This document shows, piece by piece, positions 28,676 through 36,875 of a stretch of DNA of 64,000 bases. The notes beneath the pieces were generated by a model. The model saw nothing but the letters and a program-made list of their open reading frames with translations. It did no database searches and was not told the DNA's origin. Positions within the stretch are counted from its first letter, which is position 1, and each line of letters starts with the position of its first letter. This stretch comes from Bacilli bacterium (GTDB taxonomy: Bacteria > Bacillota_I > Bacilli_A > RF39 > UBA660), in contig CAAGEE010000004.1 of assembly GCA_900768815.1 (NCBI GenBank), forward strand, positions 124,001 through 188,000. The letters run 5' to 3'. The translations under genes were made by a program, and so were the position numbers.

Positions 28676-30211
28676 ATGGGAGAAAAATTTTATATTTCAA
28701 CAGCAATAGCATATACATCCGGTAAACCACATATTGGTAATACATATGAAATAGTTCTTGCTGATTCTATTGCTAGATTTAAAAGACAAAGAGGTTTTGA
28801 TGTATATTTTCAAACTGGTACAGATGAACATGGAATAAAAATTGAAGAAAAAGCCAAAGATGCAGGAGCTTCGCCACAAGAGTTTGTAGATGGAATTGCT
28901 AAACAAATTAAGGATATATGGGATTTAATGAATACAAGTTACGATAAGTTTGTTAGAACAACAGATCCGCATCATGAAGAAGTAGTTCAACATATCTTTA
29001 AGAAGATGTATGATAACGGAGACATTTATAAAGGTGAATATAAAGGATTATATTGTACTCCTTGTGAATCATTTTGGACCGAATCACAATTAGTGGATGG
29101 AAAGTGTCCAGATTGTGGTCGTGAAGTAAAAGAAGCAAGAGAAGAAGCTTATTTCTTTAGATTAAGTAAATATCAGAAGAAGCTAGAACAATATATAGAG
29201 GCACATCCAGACTTTATATTACCTGTTTCTAGAAGAAATGAAATGTTGAATAATTTTATTAAACCAGGATTACAGGATTTATGTGTATCTAGAACATCAT
29301 TTAAGTGGGGAATACCAGTTACATTTGATGATGCACATGTTATATATGTTTGGTTAGATGCTTTAACTAATTATATTACTAATATTGGTTATGATGTTGA
29401 TGGTTCAACTGAACAATTTAAGAGACTATGGCCTGCTGATATACATATAATTGGTAAAGATATAGTTAGATTTCATTCTATATATTGGCCTTGTTTCTTA
29501 TGGTCATTAGGATTGGAGATACCTAAACAAATATATGGACATCCTTGGTTATTAATGAATAATGATAAAATGAGTAAATCTAAAGGTAATGTAATTTATG
29601 CTGATGAATTAGTAGAAAAATTTGGTGTAGATGCCATTAGATATTATTTATTACATGAAATTCCTTTTGCTAATGATGGAAATATTACCTACGAATTAGT
29701 TATAGAAAAAGTTAATAGTGATTTAGCTAATGTATTAGGTAATTTAGTACAAAGAACTATTTCTATGGGAAATAAATATTTTGATGGTAAAGTTACAAAT
29801 AAGCATGTAGCAGAAGATGTAGATAGAACATTTATTGATAAGATTAATCAATTAAATAAGAATGTAGAAGAAAAAATGAATGGATATCAAACAAGTGATG
29901 CTATTACAGAAATATTTAATGTATTACGTGCAAGTAATAAGTATATAGATGATACTACTCCTTGGATTTTAGCAAAAGATGAAGCTAGTAGAGATAGACT
30001 AGAAACCGTTATTTACAACTTGCTAGAGTCTATTAGAGTTTGTGCTATATTGTTACAACCATTTATGCCAGAAACTAATGAGAGAATATTAAAGCAAATT
30101 AATAATACAAAAGAAGTATTTAATTATGTAGAGGATAATAAATATGAATTAAATACTCCAGAAGTATTGTTTCAGAGAATGGATAAAGAAAAGTTTTTTG
30201 AGGAAATTTAA
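28676..30211 (+). CDS. metG: methionyl-tRNA synthetase
   Basis: The 511-residue class I synthetase has the HIGH-type motif KPHIGNTYE, a zinc region (CTPCESF, CPDCG) and KMSKSKGN. It lacks the C-terminal EMAP-like tRNA-binding domain, so it is the short form. The start at 28676 follows AAGGAG. It charges tRNA-Met and is controlled by the T-box in front of it. It precedes tatD, as in Bacillus. Confidence 0.97.
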   Translation: MGEKFYISTAIAYTSGKPHIGNTYEIVLADSIARFKRQRGFDVYFQTGTDEHGIKIEEKAKDAGASPQEFVDGIAKQIKDIWDLMNTSYDKFVRTTDPHHEEVVQHIFKKMYDNGDIYKGEYKGLYCTPCESFWTESQLVDGKCPDCGREVKEAREEAYFFRLSKYQKKLEQYIEAHPDFILPVSRRNEMLNNFIKPGLQDLCVSRTSFKWGIPVTFDDAHVIYVWLDALTNYITNIGYDVDGSTEQFKRLWPADIHIIGKDIVRFHSIYWPCFLWSLGLEIPKQIYGHPWLLMNNDKMSKSKGNVIYADELVEKFGVDAIRYYLLHEIPFANDGNITYELVIEKVNSDLANVLGNLVQRTISMGNKYFDGKVTNKHVAEDVDRTFIDKINQLNKNVEEKMNGYQTSDAITEIFNVLRASNKYIDDTTPWILAKDEASRDRLETVIYNLLESIRVCAILLQPFMPETNERILKQINNTKEVFNYVEDNKYELNTPEVLFQRMDKEKFFEEI

Positions 30212-30265
30212 AAATTAATTTAGATAATTATATTTTTAAATGTAAATATTAGTGTCTAATTATAG

Positions 30266-30302
30266 AAAAAGAAAAAATAATCAAATGTTTTTTCTTTTTT
30301 TT
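30266..30302 (+). terminator. terminator of metG
   Basis: AAAAAGAAAAAA pairs with TTTTTTCTTTTT around a 10-base loop, followed by more T residues. The stem is all but free of G-C pairs. Confidence 0.6.
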
Positions 30303-30355
30303 GTGATATAGTTTAATTATCTTAGTAGTACAAATATATTTAACAGGAGAGTATC

Positions 30356-30517
30356 ATGAAAAAAGATATTTGTGGTGATTTGTGCTTTATTTTGTTTTTG
30401 CTTATTTTAGTAGTTAATATTTTATTAGAATGGAACATTATAGATATAGTTTATTTTTTATTTATGTTACATTCATATTTAAGTTTGAAAATACTTAGGT
30501 GGAAAAAATATCATTGA
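30356..30517 (+). CDS. 53-residue small membrane protein, unknown
   Basis: Reading MKKDICGDLCFILFLLIL from the ATG at 30356 gives 53 residues. Two hydrophobic stretches (about residues 9-25 and 29-45) and a basic end (LRWKKYH) suggest a two-pass membrane protein. AGGAGA lies 5 bases upstream, and hairpin terminators stand on both sides, so it looks like a monocistronic gene. I do not recognise a family. It occupies the otherwise empty gap between metG and tatD. Confidence 0.6.
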   Translation: MKKDICGDLCFILFLLILVVNILLEWNIIDIVYFLFMLHSYLSLKILRWKKYH

Positions 30518-30525
30518 AAGTGTTG

Positions 30526-30556
30526 AATTCGTTTCTTTTTAGGAAATGAATTTTTT
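30526..30556 (+). terminator. terminator after the small membrane protein
   Basis: AATTCGTTTC and GAAATGAATT pair, with one G-T, around a 7-base loop and lead into a T-rich run. Confidence 0.65.
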
Positions 30557-30558
30557 AT

Positions 30559-30586
30559 TTGAAATAATTTGTGGTATTATTATAAA
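30559..30586 (+). promoter_or_regulatory. promoter of tatD
   Basis: TTGAAA and TATAAA are 16 bases apart, about 20 bases before the tatD start. Confidence 0.5.
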
Positions 30587-30606
30587 TAGATTATGGGAGG
30601 TATTAT

Positions 30607-31359
30607 ATGTTTATTGATACTCATTGTCATTTATCTATTAAGGATTATGATGATATTGATTTAGTTATAAAGGAAAATATTGATTCTGGCGTTAATAAAA
30701 TAATTGTTTCTGCTTGTGAGGTTGATGATTTTGAAGAGGCTATTTCATTACTTAATAAGTATGATTCTGTCTATTTAACCCTTGGTTTTCATCCTTCTGA
30801 GGTTTCTAAAATAAGTGATGCTGACTTGGAAAAATTAAAGAAATTATTAAAATTAGATAGAGTTGTTGGAGTTGGAGAAATTGGTTTGGATTATCATTAT
30901 GGAAAAGATGACTATTTGGAACAAATAAAGTTGTTTGAAAAGCAGTTAAAGATAGCTAAAGATGCTAATTTACCAGTTGTTATCCATAGTAGAGATGCTG
31001 TTAATGATACAATTAATACTTTGAAGAAATATAAGGTTATTGGTGTTATTCATTGTTTTTCTGGTAGTGTAGAAACTGCTGATATATATATTAAAATGGG
31101 ATATAAACTTGGTATTGGTGGTGTTGTAACATTTAAAAATAGTAATTTATATAAAGTCGTTGAACATGTTGGAATTAGTAATATAGTTTTAGAAACTGAT
31201 GCTCCATACTTGGCACCTGTTCCTTATAGGGGAATGCAGAATAGTTCTAAATATATACCAATAATTGCAAAAAGGGTTGGTGAGGTATTAAATATTTCTT
31301 TAGAAGAAGTTGCTGAGCAAACAACTTTTAATGCTTGTAATTTGTTTGACTTGAATTAA
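30607..31359 (+). CDS. tatD: TatD-family metal-dependent DNase
   Basis: The 250-residue TIM-barrel protein begins MFIDTHCHLS (the HxH metal site). It has GEIGLDYHY, VIHSRDA, HCFSGS and the ETDAPYLAP C-terminal Asp. TatD proteins are 3'-5' exonucleases acting on DNA. TGGGAGG precedes the ATG. metG-tatD adjacency is conserved; the Bacillus genes yabE and rnmV that follow tatD are replaced here by the export block. Confidence 0.94.
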   Translation: MFIDTHCHLSIKDYDDIDLVIKENIDSGVNKIIVSACEVDDFEEAISLLNKYDSVYLTLGFHPSEVSKISDADLEKLKKLLKLDRVVGVGEIGLDYHYGKDDYLEQIKLFEKQLKIAKDANLPVVIHSRDAVNDTINTLKKYKVIGVIHCFSGSVETADIYIKMGYKLGIGGVVTFKNSNLYKVVEHVGISNIVLETDAPYLAPVPYRGMQNSSKYIPIIAKRVGEVLNISLEEVAEQTTFNACNLFDLN

Positions 31360-31399
31360 TCTTTATGATAATCTTATAAGTATAGTAAGGATTGATGAT

Positions 31400-31981
31400 A
31401 TGAGTGTGATTTCAAATTCAAAATTTGCTAATAAAAGTGTTTATATTTTACTTGTAGCAATTATATTATCGTTTTGTTTAATATGCTTAATACCTAGTAT
31501 TTCATATAAAATTAATTCTGATAATGTAGAGTTTGTTGGTGATAGAAATACTGTTACTATAGAAAATACATTGCCATTAACGGATGTAAGTGGAAAAAGT
31601 CTTGACTCTAAAGAAAAAATAATAGATGAAGTTAGTTTTTCTGTTAAGGGTGTTGGAAATAAGAAGAGAAATGTTAATTACGAAATATATTTAATTAATA
31701 CTAATGTAGATGTGGATAGGCAAATCAATTCTGGTTTTATAAAAGTATATTTGACAGATGGTGATAATAAACCATTTGAATTTTATTCTAAGAATTCAGT
31801 ACCAGCTTATAAGAGTCTAAGAGTTTCTAATAGTCAAGCCAATGGAAAAATTATATATTCTGGTAGTGTTAAGGGTGAGGAAATTCAGAAGTTTAAACTA
31901 AGAGTTTGGCTTGCTGATAACTATGTGTTAAATGATTCTGATAGAAGTTTTTCAGGTACTATTTTAGTTAAAAAAGTATGA
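31400..31981 (+). CDS. exported repeat-family protein A with N-terminal anchor
   Basis: The 193-residue protein has a membrane segment at about residues 14-35 followed by an extracellular domain predicted to be mostly beta. It shares two marks with the next two genes: a TLPLTDVSG motif after the anchor, and FKLRVWLADN before the C-terminus. It has no Cys outside the anchor. The family is unnamed to me. Because a SipW-type signal peptidase lies in the same cluster, I infer cleavage and release or assembly outside the cell, as for TasA/camelysin-like fibre proteins. Sequence similarity to TasA itself is not evident. Confidence 0.75.
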   Translation: MSVISNSKFANKSVYILLVAIILSFCLICLIPSISYKINSDNVEFVGDRNTVTIENTLPLTDVSGKSLDSKEKIIDEVSFSVKGVGNKKRNVNYEIYLINTNVDVDRQINSGFIKVYLTDGDNKPFEFYSKNSVPAYKSLRVSNSQANGKIIYSGSVKGEEIQKFKLRVWLADNYVLNDSDRSFSGTILVKKV

Positions 31982-32033
31982 GTAGAAAGGGTATTTTCAA
32001 AAGATAGATTCTTTTAAAGTGGTAGTAGAAGTT

Positions 32034-32636
32034 ATGGAAAATAAAAAAAGTGTTTCAAAGAAAGTTTTATTATTGATATTATTGATAAGTATTATAGTTG
32101 TTTTAATAGTAGTGTTAGCATTTGGCCTTTTCTTTAAAAATAAAGATACTGATGAAAAGAAAGATTATAATGCTGGAGTTATTACTATGAATTATTCTGA
32201 TAGCACTAATTTTAAAATTACTAATTTGATACCAGTTACTGATAATGTTGGTATGAATCTTAATGAGGCTGGTACTTATTATGACTTTATTGTTGATACT
32301 AAGATGGAGGATTCTGATGAGGTTTCTTATGAGGTTGCAATTTCAGTTGATGAAAATGAGACTAATGTAGATTTAAGTCATTTAAAGGTATATTTAGAAA
32401 AACAAGAGAGTGGTTCTTATAGTAAAGTTTTGACACCAACTATATTTAAATCAATTAGTAAAGAGAGTAGTTTTGGTACGCCTAAAGGATCTATGATATT
32501 ATTTAAAAATAAAGTTGTTAATAATTCTAATGATAATTATAGATTACGTGTATGGATGGATGAAAAAACAGTTACTATACCTAATACAGTTTATACAATT
32601 TCTGTTAATGTAGATGTTTTTGGACATGCAGAATAG
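32034..32636 (+). CDS. exported repeat-family protein B with N-terminal anchor
   Basis: The 200-residue paralogue has a Lys-rich N-terminus and a strong membrane segment (about residues 12-37). Its shared motifs are NLIPVTDNVG and YRLRVWMDEKTV. Like protein A it ends without a cell-wall sorting signal. I start at the ATG at 32034 (MENKKSVSKK); an in-frame reading five residues longer has no better ribosome site. It lies 52 bases after protein A and 26 before protein C, so the three are probably one transcript. Confidence 0.75.
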   Translation: MENKKSVSKKVLLLILLISIIVVLIVVLAFGLFFKNKDTDEKKDYNAGVITMNYSDSTNFKITNLIPVTDNVGMNLNEAGTYYDFIVDTKMEDSDEVSYEVAISVDENETNVDLSHLKVYLEKQESGSYSKVLTPTIFKSISKESSFGTPKGSMILFKNKVVNNSNDNYRLRVWMDEKTVTIPNTVYTISVNVDVFGHAE

Positions 32637-32662
32637 CAATTTTATATAGAAAAGAGTGTCTT

Positions 32663-33238
32663 ATGGATAATTCGTTGTCAAAACAAATTTTATTAGTGAT
32701 AATAGCGATAGCTTTATTAATTGTTGCACTTGTTGGAGTATCTTATGCTATTACAGTGGGAAACGGTTCTTCTAATAAAGTAAGAATGGTTATGGATAGC
32801 TATAATATGGGAATTAATATGAATAATACTTTACCTATGAGTGATAGTGAGGGTATTTTAAGTAATAGTGTATTTGAATTTTGTGCTTTGTCTATGGTAG
32901 AGAAGAATTCCAAGGTTAAATATGAAGTGTCTTTAGAAAAAATTTTATCTGATAATAGTTTGAATAATCAAGAAGTTAAAATATATTTAGAAAAGTTAAC
33001 TTCTAATGGATATGTTTCGACTGATATTACTATGATGCCAAGTAATTTTATTGAGGATTGGGACAGTAATTTGACTCCAGATGGTAATATGATTTTATAT
33101 TATGGTATATTTGATAATGATTCTTCTGACGATAGAGAAATGAGTGAGTGTTTTAGACTTAAAATGTGGATTGATGAGGATACAGTTATTGGTAGTTCAC
33201 CAAAAGAGTTTAAAACTAGAGTTAATATATATTCATAG
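32663..33238 (+). CDS. exported repeat-family protein C with SipW-like signal
   Basis: The 191-residue paralogue has a signal segment ending LVALVGVSYAITVGN. This resembles the signals cut by SipW-type peptidases, with a likely cut after SYA. The shared motifs are TLPMSDSEG and FRLKMWIDEDTV. It is the clearest substrate candidate for the signal peptidase encoded next. Two extra Cys (FCALS, ECFRL) could form a disulfide. The function is unknown; a fibre or matrix subunit is an inference from context. Confidence 0.75.
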   Translation: MDNSLSKQILLVIIAIALLIVALVGVSYAITVGNGSSNKVRMVMDSYNMGINMNNTLPMSDSEGILSNSVFEFCALSMVEKNSKVKYEVSLEKILSDNSLNNQEVKIYLEKLTSNGYVSTDITMMPSNFIEDWDSNLTPDGNMILYYGIFDNDSSDDREMSECFRLKMWIDEDTVIGSSPKEFKTRVNIYS

Positions 33239-33245
33239 TCTTGTA

Positions 33246-33269
33246 AGAACGTGTAAAGCGTTTTTTTTT
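33246..33269 (+). terminator. weak terminator before the signal peptidase gene
   Basis: AACG and CGTT form a short stem around 7 bases, followed by nine T residues. Confidence 0.45.
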
Positions 33270-33336
33270 ATGGATAAAAATATAGCTTTTTGTGTTTATT
33301 ACGTATTATAATTGATTTAGATTAGGAGGCAATGTC

Positions 33337-33993
33337 ATGAAGATTCGTGATATTAGAGTAGGAAAAAATTCACATTTTCAAGAAGATATGAGTTTTTTTG
33401 GAAAAGCTAAGTATATTTTTCATTTCGTGACTCAGGCATTTTTGTATGCTATTTTTGTCTTCTTTATAATATTTGGTTTGTTTATGACTGTGTACTTTGG
33501 TGATTTACTTTATAATATTAGTCATGGTAATGGTAAGTTGCCTTTGTTTGATGCTTATGTGATTGTATCTCCTAGTATGGTTCCTACTATAAAAATAGAT
33601 GACGCTATTATTGTTAAAAGAGAAAGAGGCTCTAAATTAGCGATTGGTGATATAATTACTTTTTCTTCTATTGATCCATCTTATCCGGGACTTACTGTTA
33701 CACATAGAATAGTTGGAAAAGAAAAAACTGGTTCTGGCAAATATTTATTCAGGACTAAAGGGGATAATAATAGTGTTATGGATCCTTCTATAGTTGAGGA
33801 AGGAAGAGTATATGGAAAAGTCGTATTAAAAATACCACAACTTGGTAAAGTTAGAAGATTTTTAACTACTTCGTATGGTTTCTTATTTGGTATTGTTGTA
33901 CCGGCTATAGCGATAATAGTTTTTGATATTTTAAAGTTATTTAGAAAAAAAGATAAAAATATAGTTGAAGAAGAGGAATTAGAAATTATATAA
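33337..33993 (+). CDS. SipW-type (ER-type) signal peptidase I
   Basis: The 218-residue membrane peptidase has a membrane segment at about residues 28-55, the catalytic Ser in SPSMVPT (Ser80), GDIITF, and His123 in VTHRIVG where bacterial SipS-type enzymes have Lys. Further marks are KGDNN and a C-terminal membrane helix (about 180-202) with an acidic tail. The Ser-His arrangement is that of SipW and eukaryotic signal peptidases. In Bacillus SipW matures TasA and TapA. AGGAGG precedes the ATG. The three anchored proteins just upstream are its likely substrates. Confidence 0.88.
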   Translation: MKIRDIRVGKNSHFQEDMSFFGKAKYIFHFVTQAFLYAIFVFFIIFGLFMTVYFGDLLYNISHGNGKLPLFDAYVIVSPSMVPTIKIDDAIIVKRERGSKLAIGDIITFSSIDPSYPGLTVTHRIVGKEKTGSGKYLFRTKGDNNSVMDPSIVEEGRVYGKVVLKIPQLGKVRRFLTTSYGFLFGIVVPAIAIIVFDILKLFRKKDKNIVEEEELEII

Positions 33994-34015
33994 TAGTTGG
34001 CATGGCGGTGATAGG

Positions 34016-34819
34016 TTGGAAAAGTATGATGTTAAGTTTAAGAAAAAATTTGGACAGAATTTTTTAAAGGATGTTAGTGTAGTTAAAAGAATAGTTGACT
34101 CGGCTAATATTGAGGGAAAATCTTTGGTTATTGAAGTAGGACCAGGTGGTGCTATTATGACTAGGGAACTTTCTAAGGTAGCAACTAATGTTCTTGCTTA
34201 TGAGATAGATTCTGATTTAGAAGATGAACTTGCTAGTAGACTTTATGATTGTAATAATGTTAGAGTATTGTTTCAAGACTTCTTAAATTCTAATTTATGT
34301 AATGATGTGAATAATTATAGTTATGAAAATTTGTACTTTGTTAGTAATGTTCCATATTATATTACTACCCCTATTATTCTTAAATTAATTAGTAGTAAGT
34401 TGCATTTTAAGAAGATAGTTATGATGGTACAAAAAGAAGTTGGTGTTAGGTTTACGACTGGGCCTGGCTCAAAGGATTATGGTTCTATTTCTGTATTATT
34501 ACAATATTATTTTAATGTAAAAAGAGAATTCTATGTTTCTAGGGGTATGTTTGTACCTGTTCCGAATGTTGATAGTGTAGTTGTATCTTTTGAAGAAAAA
34601 AAAGATAGAGATGATGTTTGTGATTTAGATTTTTTTGAGACTATAGTTAGAAATAGTTTCCAATTTAAAAGAAAGACTATTAGAAATAACTTAAAAAAGT
34701 ATGATTTAAGTATTGTGGAGAAAGTTTTAGTGAGACATGGATTTAATTTAAATACAAGAGCAGAAGATTTAGGGGTGGAAGTTTTTGTAGACTTAACAAA
34801 TGCTTTATATAAAGAATAA
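34016..34819 (+). CDS. rsmA: RsmA (KsgA), 16S rRNA dimethyladenosine transferase
   Basis: The 267-residue methyltransferase begins with KFKKKFGQNFLKD. It has the SAM motif VIEVGPGGAIMT and the catalytic SNVPYYITTPI, which are RsmA hallmarks. It dimethylates A1518 and A1519 in 16S rRNA. The start is TTG at 34016 because no ATG or GTG exists in frame before the conserved sequence; GGTGA lies 4 bases upstream. In Bacillus yabG and veg follow directly, while here four genes intervene. Confidence 0.95.
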   Translation: MEKYDVKFKKKFGQNFLKDVSVVKRIVDSANIEGKSLVIEVGPGGAIMTRELSKVATNVLAYEIDSDLEDELASRLYDCNNVRVLFQDFLNSNLCNDVNNYSYENLYFVSNVPYYITTPIILKLISSKLHFKKIVMMVQKEVGVRFTTGPGSKDYGSISVLLQYYFNVKREFYVSRGMFVPVPNVDSVVVSFEEKKDRDDVCDLDFFETIVRNSFQFKRKTIRNNLKKYDLSIVEKVLVRHGFNLNTRAEDLGVEVFVDLTNALYKE

Positions 34820-34833
34820 TAGGGGGTAGAATA

Positions 34834-35418
34834 ATGAATAATAATTTTGATAATCAGGTAAATAATAGTTTTAGTGTAGGTTCTGGAAATTCAGTTAATG
34901 ATAGTATATCTAGTGATGGTTTAAATACTAGTTCTTTGGGTAGTAATTTAAATGTTAATCCTAATCTAAGTGCTGATTCATATGGTAATCCTAATACTAA
35001 TGCTATTTCTAATAATAATTTAAATGTTATGCCTAATAATTTGAATAATAACCCTAATATAAATTTAAATACTAATCAAAATACCAATTCAACTACTAAT
35101 TCTTTAATTAATAATGTAAATGGTATTCCTAGTAATGGTTTAGGGGTTAATTCTAATGCTCTGTTTAATAATAATTCTAATAATGTTAGTGTTAAAGATA
35201 ATAGTAATAAAAGATCTACTAAGAGTACTGTTTTTTTTGTTTTAGCAATTCTAAATATTTTGATTGGTGTACCATTTTTTATAAGGTTTGGTGTTTTCTA
35301 CTCAATTTTTGGAGCTTTAGGAGATGCAAATACTTATCATATAGTTTTAACTACTTGTATACTTTATTGTTTATTTTCTATATTTATTCTTTTGGTAGCA
35401 ATAATTAAGAAAATTTGA
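34834..35418 (+). CDS. Asn-rich protein with C-terminal membrane pair
   Basis: The first 130 of 194 residues are low-complexity, dominated by Asn, Ser, Gly and Leu with repeated NxN units, and probably disordered. Two membrane helices follow (STVFFVLAILNILIGVPFFI and the segment starting TYHIVLTTCILYC). The N-terminal tail is probably cytoplasmic. I do not recognise a family. AGGGGG precedes the ATG, 15 bases after the rsmA stop. Two terminators close the unit. Confidence 0.7.
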   Translation: MNNNFDNQVNNSFSVGSGNSVNDSISSDGLNTSSLGSNLNVNPNLSADSYGNPNTNAISNNNLNVMPNNLNNNPNINLNTNQNTNSTTNSLINNVNGIPSNGLGVNSNALFNNNSNNVSVKDNSNKRSTKSTVFFVLAILNILIGVPFFIRFGVFYSIFGALGDANTYHIVLTTCILYCLFSIFILLVAIIKKI

Positions 35419-35437
35419 TGTTGTTTATTTTTATAGG

Positions 35438-35467
35438 GAATGATTTTATATCATTCTTTTTTTGTTT
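35438..35467 (+). terminator. terminator of the rsmA unit
   Basis: GAATGAT and ATCATTC form a perfect 7-bp stem with a 5-base loop and a T-run. Confidence 0.85.
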
Positions 35468-35472
35468 TCTTG

Positions 35473-35498
35473 AGTAGATTAAGCTACTTTTGTTTTTT
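35473..35498 (+). terminator. second tandem terminator
   Basis: AGTAG and CTACT pair around 6 bases, followed by T-rich sequence. It isolates the LysM gene from upstream transcription. Confidence 0.5.
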
Positions 35499-35558
35499 TA
35501 GAGGAATATTGTTAAAGTTTTGGTACTTTTTTCATATATATTAATGAAAGGAGTATGT

Positions 35559-36389
35559 ATGAATAATAATACTTATGTGGTTCAAAAGGGTGATACTTTG
35601 TATGGCATATCTAGACAGTTTAATACTAGTATGCAGAGATTACGTGAATTAAATAATTTAAGTAGTGATGATTTAGCTATTGGGCAGGTATTAATAGTTT
35701 CTACTAATAGTGATAGTAATCCTTCTGAATGTGTTGTTTACACTGTTAAGAAGGGAGATAGTTTATATAGTATTGCTAGAGAATATAATAGTAGTGTTGA
35801 TGCTATAAAAAGATATAATAATTTAACTACTGATAATTTAAGTATAGGACAAAAGTTAAAGTTGCCTTGTTATATGAATGTTCCTGATAATACTACTAAG
35901 CCTAAATTTATTATGTATACAGTTAAAGCTGGTGATAATTTATATTCAATTGCGCAAAAATACGATACGACAGTTGATAAGATAAAATCTGATAATAAAC
36001 TTAGTTCTAATGTTTTAAGTATTGGTCAAGTATTAATGATTGATAATAATACTGGTGGGAATGTAGTTGAAGAGTGTTTTGGAGAGGATTTAGTTGAAGA
36101 AGAAAACTATATAGTTTATGTAGTTAGGTCTGGTGATAATCTTTATTCTATAGCAAGAAAATATAATACGACAGTGACTAAAATAAAAAGCCTTAATAAT
36201 CTTACTAATAATAATTTAAGTATAGGTCAAGAGTTAAAAATACCTAGTAGTGATAGTATATATATAGTTAAAAAGGGAGATAGTCTATATAGTATTGCTA
36301 AAATGTTTGATACAACAGTTAATTCTATCAAGAATAAGAATAATTTGACTAGTAATAATTTGAATGTAGGACAAGAATTAATTATTTAG
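35559..36389 (+). CDS. five-LysM-domain protein without signal peptide
   Basis: The 276-residue protein is almost wholly five LysM domains, each opening with a (Y)xVxxGDxLYxI(A/S) pattern and ending in an (I/V)GQ motif, starting near residues 4, 62, 123, 187 and 233. LysM binds peptidoglycan N-acetylglucosamine. There is no signal peptide or membrane segment. In spore formers, LysM proteins such as SafA are made in the mother cell and reach the cortex or coat from inside, so a spore-coat role is likely. AAAGGAG lies 5 bases before the chosen ATG. The neighbours downstream are sleC-like genes and yabG, which support this. Confidence 0.85.
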   Translation: MNNNTYVVQKGDTLYGISRQFNTSMQRLRELNNLSSDDLAIGQVLIVSTNSDSNPSECVVYTVKKGDSLYSIAREYNSSVDAIKRYNNLTTDNLSIGQKLKLPCYMNVPDNTTKPKFIMYTVKAGDNLYSIAQKYDTTVDKIKSDNKLSSNVLSIGQVLMIDNNTGGNVVEECFGEDLVEEENYIVYVVRSGDNLYSIARKYNTTVTKIKSLNNLTNNNLSIGQELKIPSSDSIYIVKKGDSLYSIAKMFDTTVNSIKNKNNLTSNNLNVGQELII

Positions 36390-36469
36390 AGAGAAATATT
36401 ATGAAAGGGTAATAATATATTTACTTAGTTTTTTAGTATTCTCTCTTACTACTTAGGAAATATATTATT
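36388..36469 (+). promoter_or_regulatory. interlocked inverted repeats before the SleC-type genes
   Basis: AGAGAGAAATA (36388-36398) can pair with TATTCTCTCT (36437-36446). AATAATATATTT (36411-36422) is the perfect complement of 36458-36469. The arms are in the order L1 L2 R1 R2, so the two helices interlock, as in a pseudoknot or a two-state switch. No ribosome site is visible at the ATG 10 bases downstream. Confidence 0.4.
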
Positions 36470-36479
36470 TTGTTTTATT

Positions 36480-36875
36480 ATGGAAGAATATTTTAATAGT
36501 ACAAAACAGGCCAATTACTTAAAAAATAATCCGGGTTCTGGACTTTTAAGAGTGCAAATTTATACAGCTAATCAGGCTTTTCCTTTAGAGGGGGTTGAAG
36601 TAAAGGTTTATAAAGAAATAGACGGTAAAAAGGTTGTGTTTTTTACTGGAGTTACTGATTCTAGTGGAATAATTGATAATATTAATTTACCTACTAAGGA
36701 GGTAAAAAAAGATGTGGAGTCAGCCTCTGATATTATTTCAACTGATTATACTATAGAGGCTAAATATCCTAAAACAGGGGTTATTCAAGATTATATTGTT
36801 TCTATTTATGATGATTTGAAAGTTATTCAACCTATTAAGTTTGCTAGTGTTAGTGGAGGTAGAAATGGACAATAG
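36480..36875 (+). CDS. separate N-terminal pro-domain of a SleC-type cortex-lytic enzyme
   Basis: The 131-residue protein (GLLRVQIYTANQAFPLEGVEV onward) has a beta-sandwich, carboxypeptidase-regulatory-like pattern. It matches the N-terminal pre-pro part of clostridial SleC, where IDNA(x)V-type repeats and a TDSSG motif also occur. In those enzymes it is continuous with the catalytic part. Here the frame stops at TAG 36873-36875, 11 bases inside the next gene. No clear ribosome site precedes the ATG. The assignment rests on remembered SleC sequence and on the neighbour. Confidence 0.75.
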   Translation: MEEYFNSTKQANYLKNNPGSGLLRVQIYTANQAFPLEGVEVKVYKEIDGKKVVFFTGVTDSSGIIDNINLPTKEVKKDVESASDIISTDYTIEAKYPKTGVIQDYIVSIYDDLKVIQPIKFASVSGGRNGQ

